A stretch of DNA of 64,000 bases from Dehalococcoidia bacterium UBA2160. GTDB taxonomy: Bacteria > Chloroflexota > Dehalococcoidia > Lucifugimonadales > UBA1123. The number at the start of each line of letters is the position of its first letter. Positions within the stretch are counted from its first letter, which is position 1. Below the pieces are notes generated by a model. The model had not been told where the DNA came from, did no database searches, and was given only the letters and a program-made list of their open reading frames with translations. Where the stretch lies: NCBI GenBank assembly GCA_002328865.1, contig DCWO01000072.1:12252-76251 (forward strand), read 5' to 3'. Shown here one piece after another: positions 8,917 to 18,504 of the stretch. The position numbers were made by a program, and so were the translations under genes.

Positions 8917-8972
8917 GCTAGTCGCGTCTGCCCACCTGACTTGACCCATAGCACGAGAGGATGCACGAACCT

Positions 8973-9518
8973 ATGGCTGATCAATACAGGCGCGTCGTCA
9001 CCGGATTCGACGAAAACGGCCGGTCGATCGTCGCGATTGACGGTCCGCCCGGACCCGAGGACGCCCGAGGAACGCTGCTCGAGATGTGGGCCACGGATTC
9101 GACGCCCGCTGACAACTCGATCCCGGGCGACGCCGCAGATCGTCCGGTTCGTCTGGAGCCGTCGGCGGAAGGATCGAAGTTCCGATTCTTCCGAGTGGCG
9201 CCGGAGAGCACGCTGCCGTCCTTCGAAGAGCGCAACGCCCAGCAGGCGGCCAGGTTGGACACGATGAACGAAGACGACCGCGCGGACGCCGTCCGCATTC
9301 GTCGCGACACCACTCGGCATCCCGGCATGCACGAGACGCTGACCGTGGACTACATCATTCTTCTGAGCGGAGAGGTGACGATGCTCCTTGACGAAGATCA
9401 GGTCGATCTCAAGCCGTTCGACGTCGTCGTCCAGCGTGGCACGAACCACGCCTGGGTCAACCACGGAACGGAAACAGCCGTCCTTGCCGCGGTCCTGATC
9501 GACGCGGATCCGCTGTAA
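8973..9518 (+). CDS. Cupin-domain protein
   Basis: This 181-residue protein has a C-terminal cupin barrel: 'HPGMHETLTVDYIILLSGEV' supplies the first His/Glu motif and 'VVQRGTNHAWVNHGTE' the second His motif, so a bound metal is likely. The N-terminal ~90 residues are less conserved. Cupins of this kind occur beside catabolic genes as isomerases, dioxygenases or small-molecule sensors. The ATG at 8973 lies 12 bases from GAGAGG; an ATG at 8961 would directly abut it. It lies in the run from the enolase to the SDR. Confidence 0.8.
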   Translation: MADQYRRVVTGFDENGRSIVAIDGPPGPEDARGTLLEMWATDSTPADNSIPGDAADRPVRLEPSAEGSKFRFFRVAPESTLPSFEERNAQQAARLDTMNEDDRADAVRIRRDTTRHPGMHETLTVDYIILLSGEVTMLLDEDQVDLKPFDVVVQRGTNHAWVNHGTETAVLAAVLIDADPL

Positions 9519-9617
9519 CAACGGGGCAACCGCGCTTGCGGGTCCGGCGACGCACTTTTGTCCTTTCGATCCCTTTCGCACCGGTCGCCAACTGAGCATC
9601 ATCCAAAGAGGAGAACC

Positions 9618-10568
9618 ATGAAACAACGCACATTCGGAAACTCAGATCTGACCACGTCGATAATCGGTTTCGGCGGATGGCCCATGGGCCGCGGTCACTA
9701 CGGCTCGTTCGACGAGGACGAGGTGATTCGAGCGATCCACGCAGCCATCGACATGGGCGTCACGCTGTTTGACACCGCCGCGGTTTACGGCTGGGGCGAG
9801 GGCGAGAAGCTGCTTGGCCGAGCTCTGAAAGGCAAACGCGACCAGGTGGCGCTGGTCAGCAAAGGAGGCCTCGATTGGGAAGACTCGGGCGCAGCGTCCG
9901 GGCGGAACAGCTCGCGGGAGCACTTGACCAGCGGCCTGGAAGAGAGCCTCCGCAATCTGCAGACAGACTACCTCGACCTGTACCTGATCCACTGGCCGGA
10001 CGAATCACGGCCGTTCTCCGAGCCGATGGAGACGTTCACCGATTTCCAGCGCGACGGCAAAATCCGTCACGGCGGCGTCAGCAACTTCAGCCCCGAGCAG
10101 ATGCGCGACGCCCTCGACACGTTCCCGATCGTCACCAACCAGGTAGGCTACCACCTCTTCGATTTCCGGACCGAAGCAGAGATCATGCCTTTCTGTCGTG
10201 AGAACGGACTCGGCATCATGGCGTACGGACCGCTGGCCCACGGTCTCCTTACCGGAGCGATGACTCCGGAAACCACCTTCGAGGATGACGACTGGCGTCG
10301 GAGCCTGAGGGCTTTCGGTCAGCCGATCTTCGAAGGAGAAACGTTCCTCGAGAATCTACGCAAGGTGGACACGCTCAAGGAACTGGCCGCGTCCAAGGGC
10401 ATGACCGTGGCCCAGCTCGCGCTCTCCTGGGTGATCGCCGAGGAAGTCGTGAGCGTAGCGCTGGTCGGGACCCGGAAGCCGGAAGAGATCGAGCAGAACG
10501 TCAAAGCCGCCGAATGGGAGATGTCACCGGCGGAACGCGATGAGATCAGAGCGATTGTGACAAGGTAG
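9618..10568 (+). CDS. Aldo/keto reductase
   Basis: This 316-residue protein begins 'MKQRTFGNSDLTTSIIGFGG' and carries the AKR catalytic tetrad: Asp and Tyr in 'FDTAAVYGWGEGE', Lys in 'VALVSKGG' and His in 'LYLIHWPD'. The C-terminal 'GTRKPEEIEQN' is the NADP-binding signature. It reduces a carbonyl or oxidises a sugar with NADP(H). The internal ATG at 9618 has AGGAGA 5-6 bases upstream and matches the family start; a longer start at 9558 adds 20 unconserved residues. Confidence 0.9.
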   Translation: MKQRTFGNSDLTTSIIGFGGWPMGRGHYGSFDEDEVIRAIHAAIDMGVTLFDTAAVYGWGEGEKLLGRALKGKRDQVALVSKGGLDWEDSGAASGRNSSREHLTSGLEESLRNLQTDYLDLYLIHWPDESRPFSEPMETFTDFQRDGKIRHGGVSNFSPEQMRDALDTFPIVTNQVGYHLFDFRTEAEIMPFCRENGLGIMAYGPLAHGLLTGAMTPETTFEDDDWRRSLRAFGQPIFEGETFLENLRKVDTLKELAASKGMTVAQLALSWVIAEEVVSVALVGTRKPEEIEQNVKAAEWEMSPAERDEIRAIVTR

Positions 10569-10625
10569 ACGTTCGGAGCCGATTACGAGCAACAGCAACC
10601 AGTTTTCGCGGGAGGGCGCTGAATT

Positions 10626-11471
10626 ATGGCGAGGCGTATGGATGGCAAGGTTGCAGTCGTGACCGGCGGGACGAGCGGCATCGGCGCACGGACGGCGGTG
10701 GTGTTCGTCGAGCACGGCGCCAACGTGGTCATCGCGGGACGCTCGGTCGACAAGGGCGAGGCGTTGGCGGACCGCTTGGGCGAAAACGCGATCTTCGTCC
10801 GCACTGACGTCACGGTCGAGGCCGACGTCAAGGCGATGATCGACAGCGCAGTCGGGCGCTTCGGACGGATCGACTGCCTGTTCAACAACGCCGGTTCAGG
10901 CGGACCGGGCGGCAGAATCGAAGACGTGACGTTGGCGGATTTCGAGGCGGGATTCTCGGTGCTCGTCGGAGGCGTTTTCCTCGGCATCAAGTACGCCGCT
11001 CCCGTGATGAAGAAGCAACGGAGCGGAAGCATCATCAACGATTCGAGCATTGCCGGGTCGCGGGTCGGTTTCGGCGGCACGACGTACAGCGCCGCCAAAG
11101 CAGCCGTGAACCAGCTCACGAAGTGTGTCGCCATGGAACTGGCGTCGTTCGGCATCCGCGTCAACAGCATCTCTCCAGGCGCCATCGCCACGCCCATATT
11201 CGCGAGCGCGTTCGGAATGGACGCCGCCGCCGCGGACGCCTCGGTGGACGCCGTAATCAAACACTTCGACAAATCGTTGCCGCTCAAACGGTCCGGATTA
11301 ACCGACGACATCGCGTATGGGGCGTTGTACCTGGCAAGCGACGAAGGCAGTTTTGTCACCGGCCACGACCTGGTCATCGACTCGGGCATCTCCGTTGGGA
11401 GGACACGGCAGGAGCAGGCAGAACTGTTCCAGGGGATCGCAGACGCTATCAGAGACGGAACCAGCGCTTAG
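10626..11471 (+). CDS. Short-chain dehydrogenase/reductase
   Basis: This 281-residue SDR has 'VTGGTSGIGARTA' for cofactor binding, 'NNAGSGGPGG', a Ser-containing 'INDSSIAGS' segment and 'YSAAK' as the Tyr-Lys pair. A basic residue after strand 2 ('IAGRSVDKG') suggests NADP preference. The C terminus is extended by about 25 residues past the normal 'VIDSGISV'. It ends the same-strand cluster that starts with the enolase-superfamily gene, 57 bases after the aldo/keto reductase. Confidence 0.88.
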   Translation: MARRMDGKVAVVTGGTSGIGARTAVVFVEHGANVVIAGRSVDKGEALADRLGENAIFVRTDVTVEADVKAMIDSAVGRFGRIDCLFNNAGSGGPGGRIEDVTLADFEAGFSVLVGGVFLGIKYAAPVMKKQRSGSIINDSSIAGSRVGFGGTTYSAAKAAVNQLTKCVAMELASFGIRVNSISPGAIATPIFASAFGMDAAAADASVDAVIKHFDKSLPLKRSGLTDDIAYGALYLASDEGSFVTGHDLVIDSGISVGRTRQEQAELFQGIADAIRDGTSA

Positions 11472-11707
11472 TTATCGACTGTGGGCGCCTCACCATGTTC
11501 CTGAGAGCCCTTCACTTGCGGAGCGGATTATCGCCCCGGAAGGGACAGCAGGGACTCAAGGGAGCGTCTACGACGATTTGAGTCGGTGGTAGAGTCGAAT
11601 GGAAATCCGATTATGCACAACCGCCGACAGAATAGCGATCACACCTGCTTCACCATCTCGTACGATGGCTCTTCGACCGGCAGCCGATCGCCGTTGTCAG
11701 TAATACG

Positions 11708-12136
11708 TTACCAACGATCCACGATCAATTCCGGTTCCTTCTCGTAACCCAGCCGTTCGTACAGGCGAATCGCGTTGATATTGTCCACGGCGACTTCCAG
11801 ATGGACTGCCGCCAGGTTTCGGCGCCGTGCTTGATCTTCGACGGCTGCCACCAGCGCCGTGCCGATGCCGAGTCGACGATACGACTGTCCGACGTCGAGG
11901 GCAAAGCACCGCAGCGAACCTGGTCGCTCGCGACGGGCGCCGCCGATGCTCACGGACCCGACCGGATGCCCGTCGATCTCCGCTACGAGCAGGACACGAT
12001 GGCCGTCGAGGTGCTCCTGCCACCGATTGGCGATCTGCCAGTGACTCACTTCAGGCTCGAGCGCGGACGCCAACTGAGCGGCATCGCCGGCTTTCGCTTC
12101 TCGTATCAGGAGATTGGAGTGTTTCGCGTCAGTCAC
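11708..12136 (-). CDS. GNAT-family N-acetyltransferase
   Basis: This 142-residue protein has the GNAT fold: 'VGQSYRRLGIGTALVAAV' is the acetyl-CoA motif A (Q-x-x-R-x-G-x-G) and 'LEVAVDNINAIRLYERLGY' is motif B with the late Tyr. The substrate amine is unknown. It is convergent with the SDR gene and separated by ~240 bases with no obvious gene. It is close in style to RimI/PhnO-type small acetyltransferases. Confidence 0.85.
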   Translation of the reverse strand: MTDAKHSNLLIREAKAGDAAQLASALEPEVSHWQIANRWQEHLDGHRVLLVAEIDGHPVGSVSIGGARRERPGSLRCFALDVGQSYRRLGIGTALVAAVEDQARRRNLAAVHLEVAVDNINAIRLYERLGYEKEPELIVDRW

Positions 12137-12263
12137 AGTATCGGCCTATTGGTAGAGTTCACGGTTGGTTCCGCAAACCTGATCGATTGCACAGATACAA
12201 CATTGCTAAGGGGAAACGGCGCGGCCTGGCGTCGTCGGCACGCTTGCCTTGTACGCACCGGCT

Positions 12264-13970
12264 TCAACCGCCGGTGAAGTCCGAGCGGAGAAAGTCGAAG
12301 TCGCATCCCTGATCGGCCTGCTGCGCGTGTTGAGCGTACATCCATCCGTAGCCGCGGTTGTAGCGTGGGGCGACCGGCGGCGTGCCGACCAAACGGCTTC
12401 GGATCTCTCGTTCCTCGACCAGCAGATCGAGTTTCCGGTTCGGGACGTCGAGCAGGATCTGGTCGCCGGTGCGGACGGCTGCCAACGGACCGCCTGCCGC
12501 CGATTCCGGGGTGACGTGCACGACCACGGTGCCGAAAGCCGTTCCACTCATGCGCGCGTCGCTGAGACGGACCATGTCCCGGACGCCGGTGGCGAGAATC
12601 TTCTTCGGGAGCGGCAAGAAGCCCCACTCCGGCATCCCCGGCGCGCCGATTGGGCCTCCGTTGCGCATGACAAGCACGTCCTCGGGCCGCACGTCGAGGT
12701 CGGGGTCGTCGATGCGGGCCAGCAGATCGTCATGGTCTTCGAATACGAGAGCCCGTCCCTGGTGCGTCAGGAGGCTCTGAGACGCCGCCGTGGGTTTGAT
12801 GATCGCTCCGGTGGGCGCGAGGTTGCCCCGGACAACGGCTAGCCCGCCTTCGGGGTCCATCGGGTTGTCCATGGAGCGGAGAAGCTCTGGTTTGTAGTTG
12901 ACGGCGCCCTCGATGTTCTCGCCGAGCGTCCGTCCGGTCACGGTCGGAAGGCTGGTGTCGAGCAGCGGTTCGATCTCCTTCAGCAGTGCGGACAGTCCGC
13001 CGGCGTAGTAGAAATCCTCCATCAGAAACTCGCCCGAGGGCTTCAAGTTCAGGAGGAACGGCGTTGTCCGCGCGAGCTCGTCGAACAACGACAGAGGAAG
13101 ATCGACGCCCAACCTGCCCGCGATCGCCATCAGGTGGATGATCGCGTTGGTGGAGCCGCCGATGGCATGCAGCGTCCGGATCCCGTTCTCGAACGACTCG
13201 CGAGTCATGATCCGCGACGGACGCATGTCGTCTTCGATCAGGCGAAGGATCTGACGGCCCGCCGACTCCGCAAGCCGCAGGCGGCGCGAGTCCACGGCGG
13301 GGATGGCCGCGTTGCCGGGCGGCGCGATGCCCATGGCCTCGACCACGGACGCCATGGTGGATGCAGTGCCCATGACCATGCAGTGGCCGGGGCTGCGGAC
13401 GATGCAGGTCTGAAGCTCGGACCAGTCCTCCTCGGTGATTCGCCCGGCCCGGAGCTCGATTTCGTAGCGCCGGCAGTCGGTGCAGGAGCCAAGTTCCTCA
13501 CCGCGCCAGTTGGCTTTGAGCTGCGGACCGCCGGTCACGAGTATGGCCGGTATGTCCGCGCTGGCTGCGCCCATCAGCAGGGCAGGGGTGGTCTTGTCGC
13601 AGCCGCCCAGGAGAATGACGCCGTCGAGCGGGTTGGCCCGGATGGACTCTTCGACGTCCATGCTCATCAGGTTGCGAAAGAGCATGGTCGTGGGCCGCAT
13701 GTTGTACTCGCCCAGCGACATCACCGGGAACTCCATCGGGAAGCCGCCGGCTTGCCACACCCCGCGCTTCACCGCCTCGGCAAGCCCCCGAAGGTGGGAG
13801 TTGCAATGCGTGAGCTCACTCCAGGTGTTGCAGATGCCGATGACCGGTTTGCCCTCGAAAGCGTCGTGTGTGTGCCCTTCGGCCATGAACGCGGCGCGCC
13901 GAAGCCAGCCATACAACTCAGGCGTGTCGAACCACTCCCGGCTTCTGAGATTGTCGGTGCGTTGCTCCAT
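12264..13970 (-). CDS. IlvD/Edd-family dehydratase (sugar-acid dehydratase type)
   Basis: This 568-residue protein has three cysteine motifs for the Fe-S cluster: 'GICNTWSELTHCN', 'LLGGCDKTTPALLMG' and 'SPGHCMVMGTASTM'. The family includes dihydroxy-acid dehydratase, 6-phosphogluconate dehydratase and pentonate/hexonate dehydratases. The 'NTWSELTHCN' form and the neighbouring lactonase and KDG kinase genes make a sugar-acid dehydratase more likely than the branched-chain amino acid enzyme, but this is inference. The start ATG (13970) precedes 'EQRTDNLRSREWFDTPE', typical of the sugar-acid branch. Confidence 0.88.
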   Translation of the reverse strand: MEQRTDNLRSREWFDTPELYGWLRRAAFMAEGHTHDAFEGKPVIGICNTWSELTHCNSHLRGLAEAVKRGVWQAGGFPMEFPVMSLGEYNMRPTTMLFRNLMSMDVEESIRANPLDGVILLGGCDKTTPALLMGAASADIPAILVTGGPQLKANWRGEELGSCTDCRRYEIELRAGRITEEDWSELQTCIVRSPGHCMVMGTASTMASVVEAMGIAPPGNAAIPAVDSRRLRLAESAGRQILRLIEDDMRPSRIMTRESFENGIRTLHAIGGSTNAIIHLMAIAGRLGVDLPLSLFDELARTTPFLLNLKPSGEFLMEDFYYAGGLSALLKEIEPLLDTSLPTVTGRTLGENIEGAVNYKPELLRSMDNPMDPEGGLAVVRGNLAPTGAIIKPTAASQSLLTHQGRALVFEDHDDLLARIDDPDLDVRPEDVLVMRNGGPIGAPGMPEWGFLPLPKKILATGVRDMVRLSDARMSGTAFGTVVVHVTPESAAGGPLAAVRTGDQILLDVPNRKLDLLVEEREIRSRLVGTPPVAPRYNRGYGWMYAQHAQQADQGCDFDFLRSDFTGG

Positions 13971-14153
13971 GTAACCGTGCTCCTGGCTTTCGTTGTCGCT
14001 AGTCGACCAGCGACCATGATACTACGGTGTATGAAGTCGCGTTGAGAAGTTGTGGGCGTCGGACGGCTGTGATGTCGCAGGACAGTCGCCCGGTAGCGCT
14101 CCTCGGGACATCCCGCATCCAACGCCGCCAATCGGCGCCGTCCTGGCATTTGG

Positions 14154-14960
14154 TTAAGCCAAGAGCGTTTGCCAGAAAGCTCGCGCTGCATCAATGTTTG
14201 CGCGCGTCATGTCCGCAGGCGGCGACAACACAAACGCCGGCCGGTCACTCCAGTCTAATCCCACCGGTTCCACGGTCGCCTCAACGAGTCGCCGGTACAG
14301 CCGGATTCGCTCGGGCCGGCTTGTCTCCCGGCAGCAGTCCATGAACAGGGCGAGGTAGTCAGAATCGTTGGCTTGCCAGTGGCGAACAGCGTCCTTTTCG
14401 CCCTTCCATGGCATGCCCCGTACCCAGAAATAGTCCACCATGAGATTTGCGAGCTGGTACAACATGCGCAGGTCGATAGCTTGTTGGTACACCTGGTCGG
14501 GAGAGTCCAGCATACGCTCCGTTTGCGCCAGATTGTACAGCGCCTTATCGGCGCGCGAATTCGATTCCCCGTCTCCGAAACTTGGCGGGCCAGCACCCTC
14601 GACAACCTTGTCTCGAAGCGTCGCCAGGCAACCGCTCCTGTCCAGGACAATGGTTCCGGACGGCATCCAATTGCAGTAGATGGATCGGGGATCGGACCAC
14701 GATAGGGCGCCTGGATCGACCTGGGCCTGAGCCACGATTTCCTGGCGTGTTGTAAACACGAGGTCCACCAGCACACCTTGGCAAAACACCGTCCCATTAG
14801 TGATCGTCAGCGGCCGATCCGCCAGTACGACGAGAAGATCACGGTCGCTGTACGGATTTTGCGTCGGTTTGCCAGTCGAACCCATCAGCATCAGCCCGTC
14901 AACCAGCGGGTTCGCCTTCAGTCGTTCGACCAGTATTTCGAATTCCAATTGCCGCCGCAC
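14154..14960 (-). CDS. Nucleotidyltransferase-fold protein
   Basis: This 268-residue protein has a pol-beta-type nucleotidyltransferase motif, 'GSTGKPTQNPYSDRDLLVVL' (GS...SDxDL), near residues 27-46, and a helical C-terminal half with 'YQLANLMVDYFWVRGMPWKG'. This resembles stand-alone antibiotic- or small-molecule nucleotidyltransferases. The substrate is not evident. It follows the hypothetical gene 14994-15722 by 33 bases on the same strand, so the two may share a transcript. Confidence 0.75.
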   Translation of the reverse strand: MRRQLEFEILVERLKANPLVDGLMLMGSTGKPTQNPYSDRDLLVVLADRPLTITNGTVFCQGVLVDLVFTTRQEIVAQAQVDPGALSWSDPRSIYCNWMPSGTIVLDRSGCLATLRDKVVEGAGPPSFGDGESNSRADKALYNLAQTERMLDSPDQVYQQAIDLRMLYQLANLMVDYFWVRGMPWKGEKDAVRHWQANDSDYLALFMDCCRETSRPERIRLYRRLVEATVEPVGLDWSDRPAFVLSPPADMTRANIDAARAFWQTLLA

Positions 14961-14993
14961 CTCACCGGTATTCCCGGACCTAGCAGGCGAAAG

Positions 14994-15722
14994 CTACCCG
15001 CCCTCCGACTGTTCGTCTCCGGCGGCGCTTTCCTCGTCCGGGGCCTCATCCGCAGGATCGTCGGCAGAGAAGGGAATGTCCGGATCGGCTGCCATTTGCG
15101 CGGCCTGCATAGCGCGAACCTGATTGTCGATCCAGCGTTTGAGGGCGTCCAGGGCCGGGGGAGCGACGTAGAAAACCTGGATGTCGGCGGCGAACTGCAC
15201 GCGGTGGTCCTCGCGGACGAACAGGACTCCGACCTCACCCTCTCCCAGCGTTTCTTGAATGCGTTCGGCGATCTTCGAGTATCGTGCCTGGAGCGTGGAC
15301 TGAAAACCTTCCATCGCCATGGTCATCACTTTTTCCGAGGAAGGCCCCATGGACAAGATACGCTGCCAGTCGGTGTGCTCGTTGACCATCTCGCCATCTT
15401 CGGTCGCCACCAAGTTGGCGTCAGAGCTGGCCAGGGCTTGAATGAATCCGCACCCCATCGGGTTCATGGTCTCAATCAACGGAATGGCGGCGTCGCCTTC
15501 CTCGAACAGCATCTCGTGGAAGACATGGTTCACCTGGCCCAGGGTGCGCTCGAGGTTGCCCACTGCGTCGCGCACCTCCGACCAGTAGCGTTGGAGCATC
15601 GTCTCGGCCTCGTCTCCCACTCCGGGCGGGAAGACGTAGTTGGGCACCAGAAACAGTTTGCGGGCGCTGCCGTAACTGTCGGCTCTGGGTTTGGGCATCT
15701 GTGAAAGCGGTTGCTGAGTCAT
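14994..15722 (-). CDS. Conserved-looking hypothetical protein with acidic tail
   Basis: I do not recognise this 242-residue protein. It is soluble, mostly helical, with 'YWSEVRDAVGNLERTLGQVN' early and 'VGVLFVREDHRVQFAADIQV' later, and it ends in a Glu/Asp/Ser-rich tail of about 40 residues. No signal peptide or membrane span is seen. It lies 88 bases downstream of argS on the same strand and before the nucleotidyltransferase-like gene. A function cannot be given. Confidence 0.7.
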   Translation of the reverse strand: MTQQPLSQMPKPRADSYGSARKLFLVPNYVFPPGVGDEAETMLQRYWSEVRDAVGNLERTLGQVNHVFHEMLFEEGDAAIPLIETMNPMGCGFIQALASSDANLVATEDGEMVNEHTDWQRILSMGPSSEKVMTMAMEGFQSTLQARYSKIAERIQETLGEGEVGVLFVREDHRVQFAADIQVFYVAPPALDALKRWIDNQVRAMQAAQMAADPDIPFSADDPADEAPDEESAAGDEQSEGG

Positions 15723-15810
15723 CTGCGATAGTCACTCCTGGGGTGTTCTCGCGGGGCCGTCCCGAACGTCGTTGTGGTTTATGCGGGGACGGTGGCCTTC
15801 GGGTTTGGCC

Positions 15811-17487
15811 TTACATCTGCTCTGGGGTGCTCATGCTCATGAGGTCCAGGCAATTGGCAAGCACGATCTTGGCTGCTGAGCATAGCTGTAGGCGTGCCCG
15901 GGTCAATTCTTCTTGGCCCTCGACGTTGGATACGACACGGCACTGCTGGTAGAACGTGTGGAACGCGTAGGCCAGCTCTTGCGCATAGTGAGGCAGATGG
16001 TGAGGTTCGAGATTCTCCGCCATCATCTGCACGAGCTCGGGCAGCACGGTCATCTTGCGGACGAGGTCCAGTTCGGCTTCGTGCGTCAGCAGCGACAGAT
16101 CGGCGTTCGAGTGGTCGATGCCTTGATCTTCGGCTTTCGCCAGGATTCCGGCGATGCGCGCGTGGGCGTACTGCACATAGTAGACGGGGTTGTCGCTGGA
16201 TTCTCGTTTCGCGAGTTCGAGATCGAACTCCATCTGGGTTTCAGCCGCTCGCGACAGGAAGAAGAAGCGGCAAGCATCGACCCCTACCTCGTCCACGAGC
16301 TCGTCGATGGTGATGATGTTGCCGGCGCGCTTCGAAGCCCGGACCAACTCGTCGCCGCGTTTGAAACTCACCATCTGGTAGATGATCAGGTCCAGGTTGT
16401 CCGGGTCGAAGCCGAGGGCGCGGACGGCGGTCTTCATCCGGTTGACATGTCCCTGATGGTCCGCGCCCCAGATATTGACGACACGGTCGAAACCCCGACC
16501 TTCGAATTTTTCATGGTGGTAGGCGATGTCGGAGGCGAAGTAAGTGTGCGCTCCATTGCTCCGCACGAGCACGTTGTCCTTGTCCTCACCTAGAGCGCTG
16601 GATGCGAACCAAACGGCGCCGTCGCGCTCCTCGATGTGACCTTCGTCTTCGATGATCTTCATGACCCGATCATAGCGTCCCGAATCAAACAGGGACTGCT
16701 CGCTGAACCACAGATCGTAGGAGACTCCGAGCCGGTCCAGGTTTACGCGGAGGGCGTCGATCATTCGCTCCACGCCGACTGCGCCGATCCGGTTCACGGC
16801 TTCCGCCGGCGGCATCGTCAGGTATGCTTCGCCGTCCGCTACGTTGATCTCCGAAGCCAGGTGTGACATGTACTCGCCCTGGTATCCGCCCTCGGGCACG
16901 GGCGCGTCTCGACCGTGAAGCTGGAGGTACCGAGCGTACAGGCTCTCGTGGAACAACTCGATCTGCGTGCCAGCGTCGTTGACGTAGTACTCGCGTTGGA
17001 CGTCGTATCCCGCGGCGTCGAGTATCTTGGCCAGCGCGCTTCCGATGACCGCTCCCCGAGCGTGTCCGACGTGAAGCGGGCCGGTCGGGTTTACGCTCAC
17101 AAATTCGACCTGCACCCGGCGTCCCGCCCCGACCTCGCCGTGTCCGTAGCGGTCGCCCTGAGCGATCACAGCCGCCACCTGGTCCTGGCGCCATCCGTCG
17201 CTCATCGCAAAATTGATGAATCCCGGCCTGGCGGTCCACACTCGCTCGAATACGCCGCCGGACGGGATGTGCTCAGCGATTTTATCTGCGATAGCCAGCG
17301 GGTCCATTCGCATCGGGCGGGCCAGCTTGAGGGGTAGGGTGCAGGAGAGGTCTCCGTGCTCAGGGTTGTTGGGCCGTTCGATGCCGGGATCTTCGACATC
17401 GGCTTCGGGCAAGCTGCCATTCACTTGCGCTTGGCGAAGACCCTGGAGGACGATCTCGGCGACGTCGTTGCGTAATTCTGTGGTCAT
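15811..17487 (-). CDS. argS: Arginyl-tRNA synthetase
   Basis: This 558-residue class I synthetase has the HIGH-type motif 'GPLHVGHARGA', 'WGADHQGHVNRMKTAV', and the C-terminal anticodon-binding domain ending 'ANCLDLMSMSTPEQM'. In place of canonical KMSK it has 'VRASKRAGNIITI', as many ArgS do. It charges tRNA-Arg with arginine. The N terminus holds the ArgS-specific additional domain ('NNPEHGDLSCTLPLKLA'). Length matches the family. It is divergent from an SDR gene; the promoter region between them is about 220 bases. Confidence 0.95.
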   Translation of the reverse strand: MTTELRNDVAEIVLQGLRQAQVNGSLPEADVEDPGIERPNNPEHGDLSCTLPLKLARPMRMDPLAIADKIAEHIPSGGVFERVWTARPGFINFAMSDGWRQDQVAAVIAQGDRYGHGEVGAGRRVQVEFVSVNPTGPLHVGHARGAVIGSALAKILDAAGYDVQREYYVNDAGTQIELFHESLYARYLQLHGRDAPVPEGGYQGEYMSHLASEINVADGEAYLTMPPAEAVNRIGAVGVERMIDALRVNLDRLGVSYDLWFSEQSLFDSGRYDRVMKIIEDEGHIEERDGAVWFASSALGEDKDNVLVRSNGAHTYFASDIAYHHEKFEGRGFDRVVNIWGADHQGHVNRMKTAVRALGFDPDNLDLIIYQMVSFKRGDELVRASKRAGNIITIDELVDEVGVDACRFFFLSRAAETQMEFDLELAKRESSDNPVYYVQYAHARIAGILAKAEDQGIDHSNADLSLLTHEAELDLVRKMTVLPELVQMMAENLEPHHLPHYAQELAYAFHTFYQQCRVVSNVEGQEELTRARLQLCSAAKIVLANCLDLMSMSTPEQM

Positions 17488-17705
17488 TAGCAGAGCTGCC
17501 TATTGCTCGGGGCGATTTCTCAGTCTCATCGGTGGCTTGAGTCGGTTGCGTCACCCATTATAGCCGCCTGCGCGAATCGGATTCCAATCGGAAAGTCACG
17601 CGCGGCGATCTTCACCTCACTGGTCCTGCGCGGTCGCAACAGATGGGGTAGGATTGCCATGCACCCATGACGGGGTGCTTTCGCAGAATCGCTGGAGGAT
17701 GTCCG

Positions 17706-18491
17706 ATGGTCGAACGCAAACCGCGTCTGGAAGGGAAGGTCGCAATAGTTGCCGGGGCCGGCTCCCAAGGGCAGATCATGGGCAACGGGAAGGCGACTGC
17801 GATTCTCATGGCGCGCGAAGGGGCCAGCGTGTTGCTCGTGGACGCCGTCGAAGATCGCGCAGCCGAGACGCTGGACGCGATCGCCGCCGAGGGCGGAACG
17901 GCGTCGGTGTTCGCGGGCGACGTCACCAACGCCGCCGATTGCCAGGCGATGGTCGAGCAGGCCGTCGCGAGTTATGGGCGGCTGGACATCCTGCACAACA
18001 ACGTCGGCATCGGCGGAGCGGGGACCGTGCTCGAGGTCACAGAAGAGGTGTGGGACCGCGTCATGGCGGTCAACGTGAAGAGCATGATGCTGACCAGTAA
18101 GTGCGCGATACCGCACATGGTCGCGGGCGGCGGCGGAGCGATCACGAACGTCTCGTCGATATCCGCCGTGAGGCCCCGGGGCCTGACCGCATACAGCGTG
18201 TCCAAGGGCGGCGTCATCGCCCTCACGCAAGCCATGGCCATCGACCACGCGAAGGACCTGGTGAGAGTCAACTGCATCATGCCCGGTCCGGTCTACACGT
18301 CGATGGTGGCCGTCAACATGACCGAGGAGCGCCGCGACGCCCGACGTCGCGCCTCGCCCCTTCAGGTCGAAGGCACGGCGTGGGACATCGGCTGGGCCGG
18401 CGTGTATCTGGCCAGCGACGAAGCCAGATGGGTCACCGGCGTGATCCTGCCCGTGGACGGCGGCGTCACCATCGCCAGCCCGTCAAGATGA
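17706..18491 (+). CDS. Short-chain dehydrogenase/reductase
   Basis: This 261-residue SDR carries 'AGAGSQGQIMGNG' as a variant glycine motif, 'NNVGIGGAG', 'NVSSISAV' and 'YSVSK' as the catalytic Tyr-Lys, with the usual 'PVDGGVTIA' end. The cofactor loop is longer than usual (SQGQIMGNGKA in place of TGxxxGIG). The ATG at 17706 has GGAGG 7 bases upstream and is better than an upstream GTG/ATG at 17667. The substrate is unknown; it is the third SDR paralogue in the window. Confidence 0.88.
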   Translation: MVERKPRLEGKVAIVAGAGSQGQIMGNGKATAILMAREGASVLLVDAVEDRAAETLDAIAAEGGTASVFAGDVTNAADCQAMVEQAVASYGRLDILHNNVGIGGAGTVLEVTEEVWDRVMAVNVKSMMLTSKCAIPHMVAGGGGAITNVSSISAVRPRGLTAYSVSKGGVIALTQAMAIDHAKDLVRVNCIMPGPVYTSMVAVNMTEERRDARRRASPLQVEGTAWDIGWAGVYLASDEARWVTGVILPVDGGVTIASPSR

Positions 18492-18504
18492 GTTGCTAGC
18501 AGCT

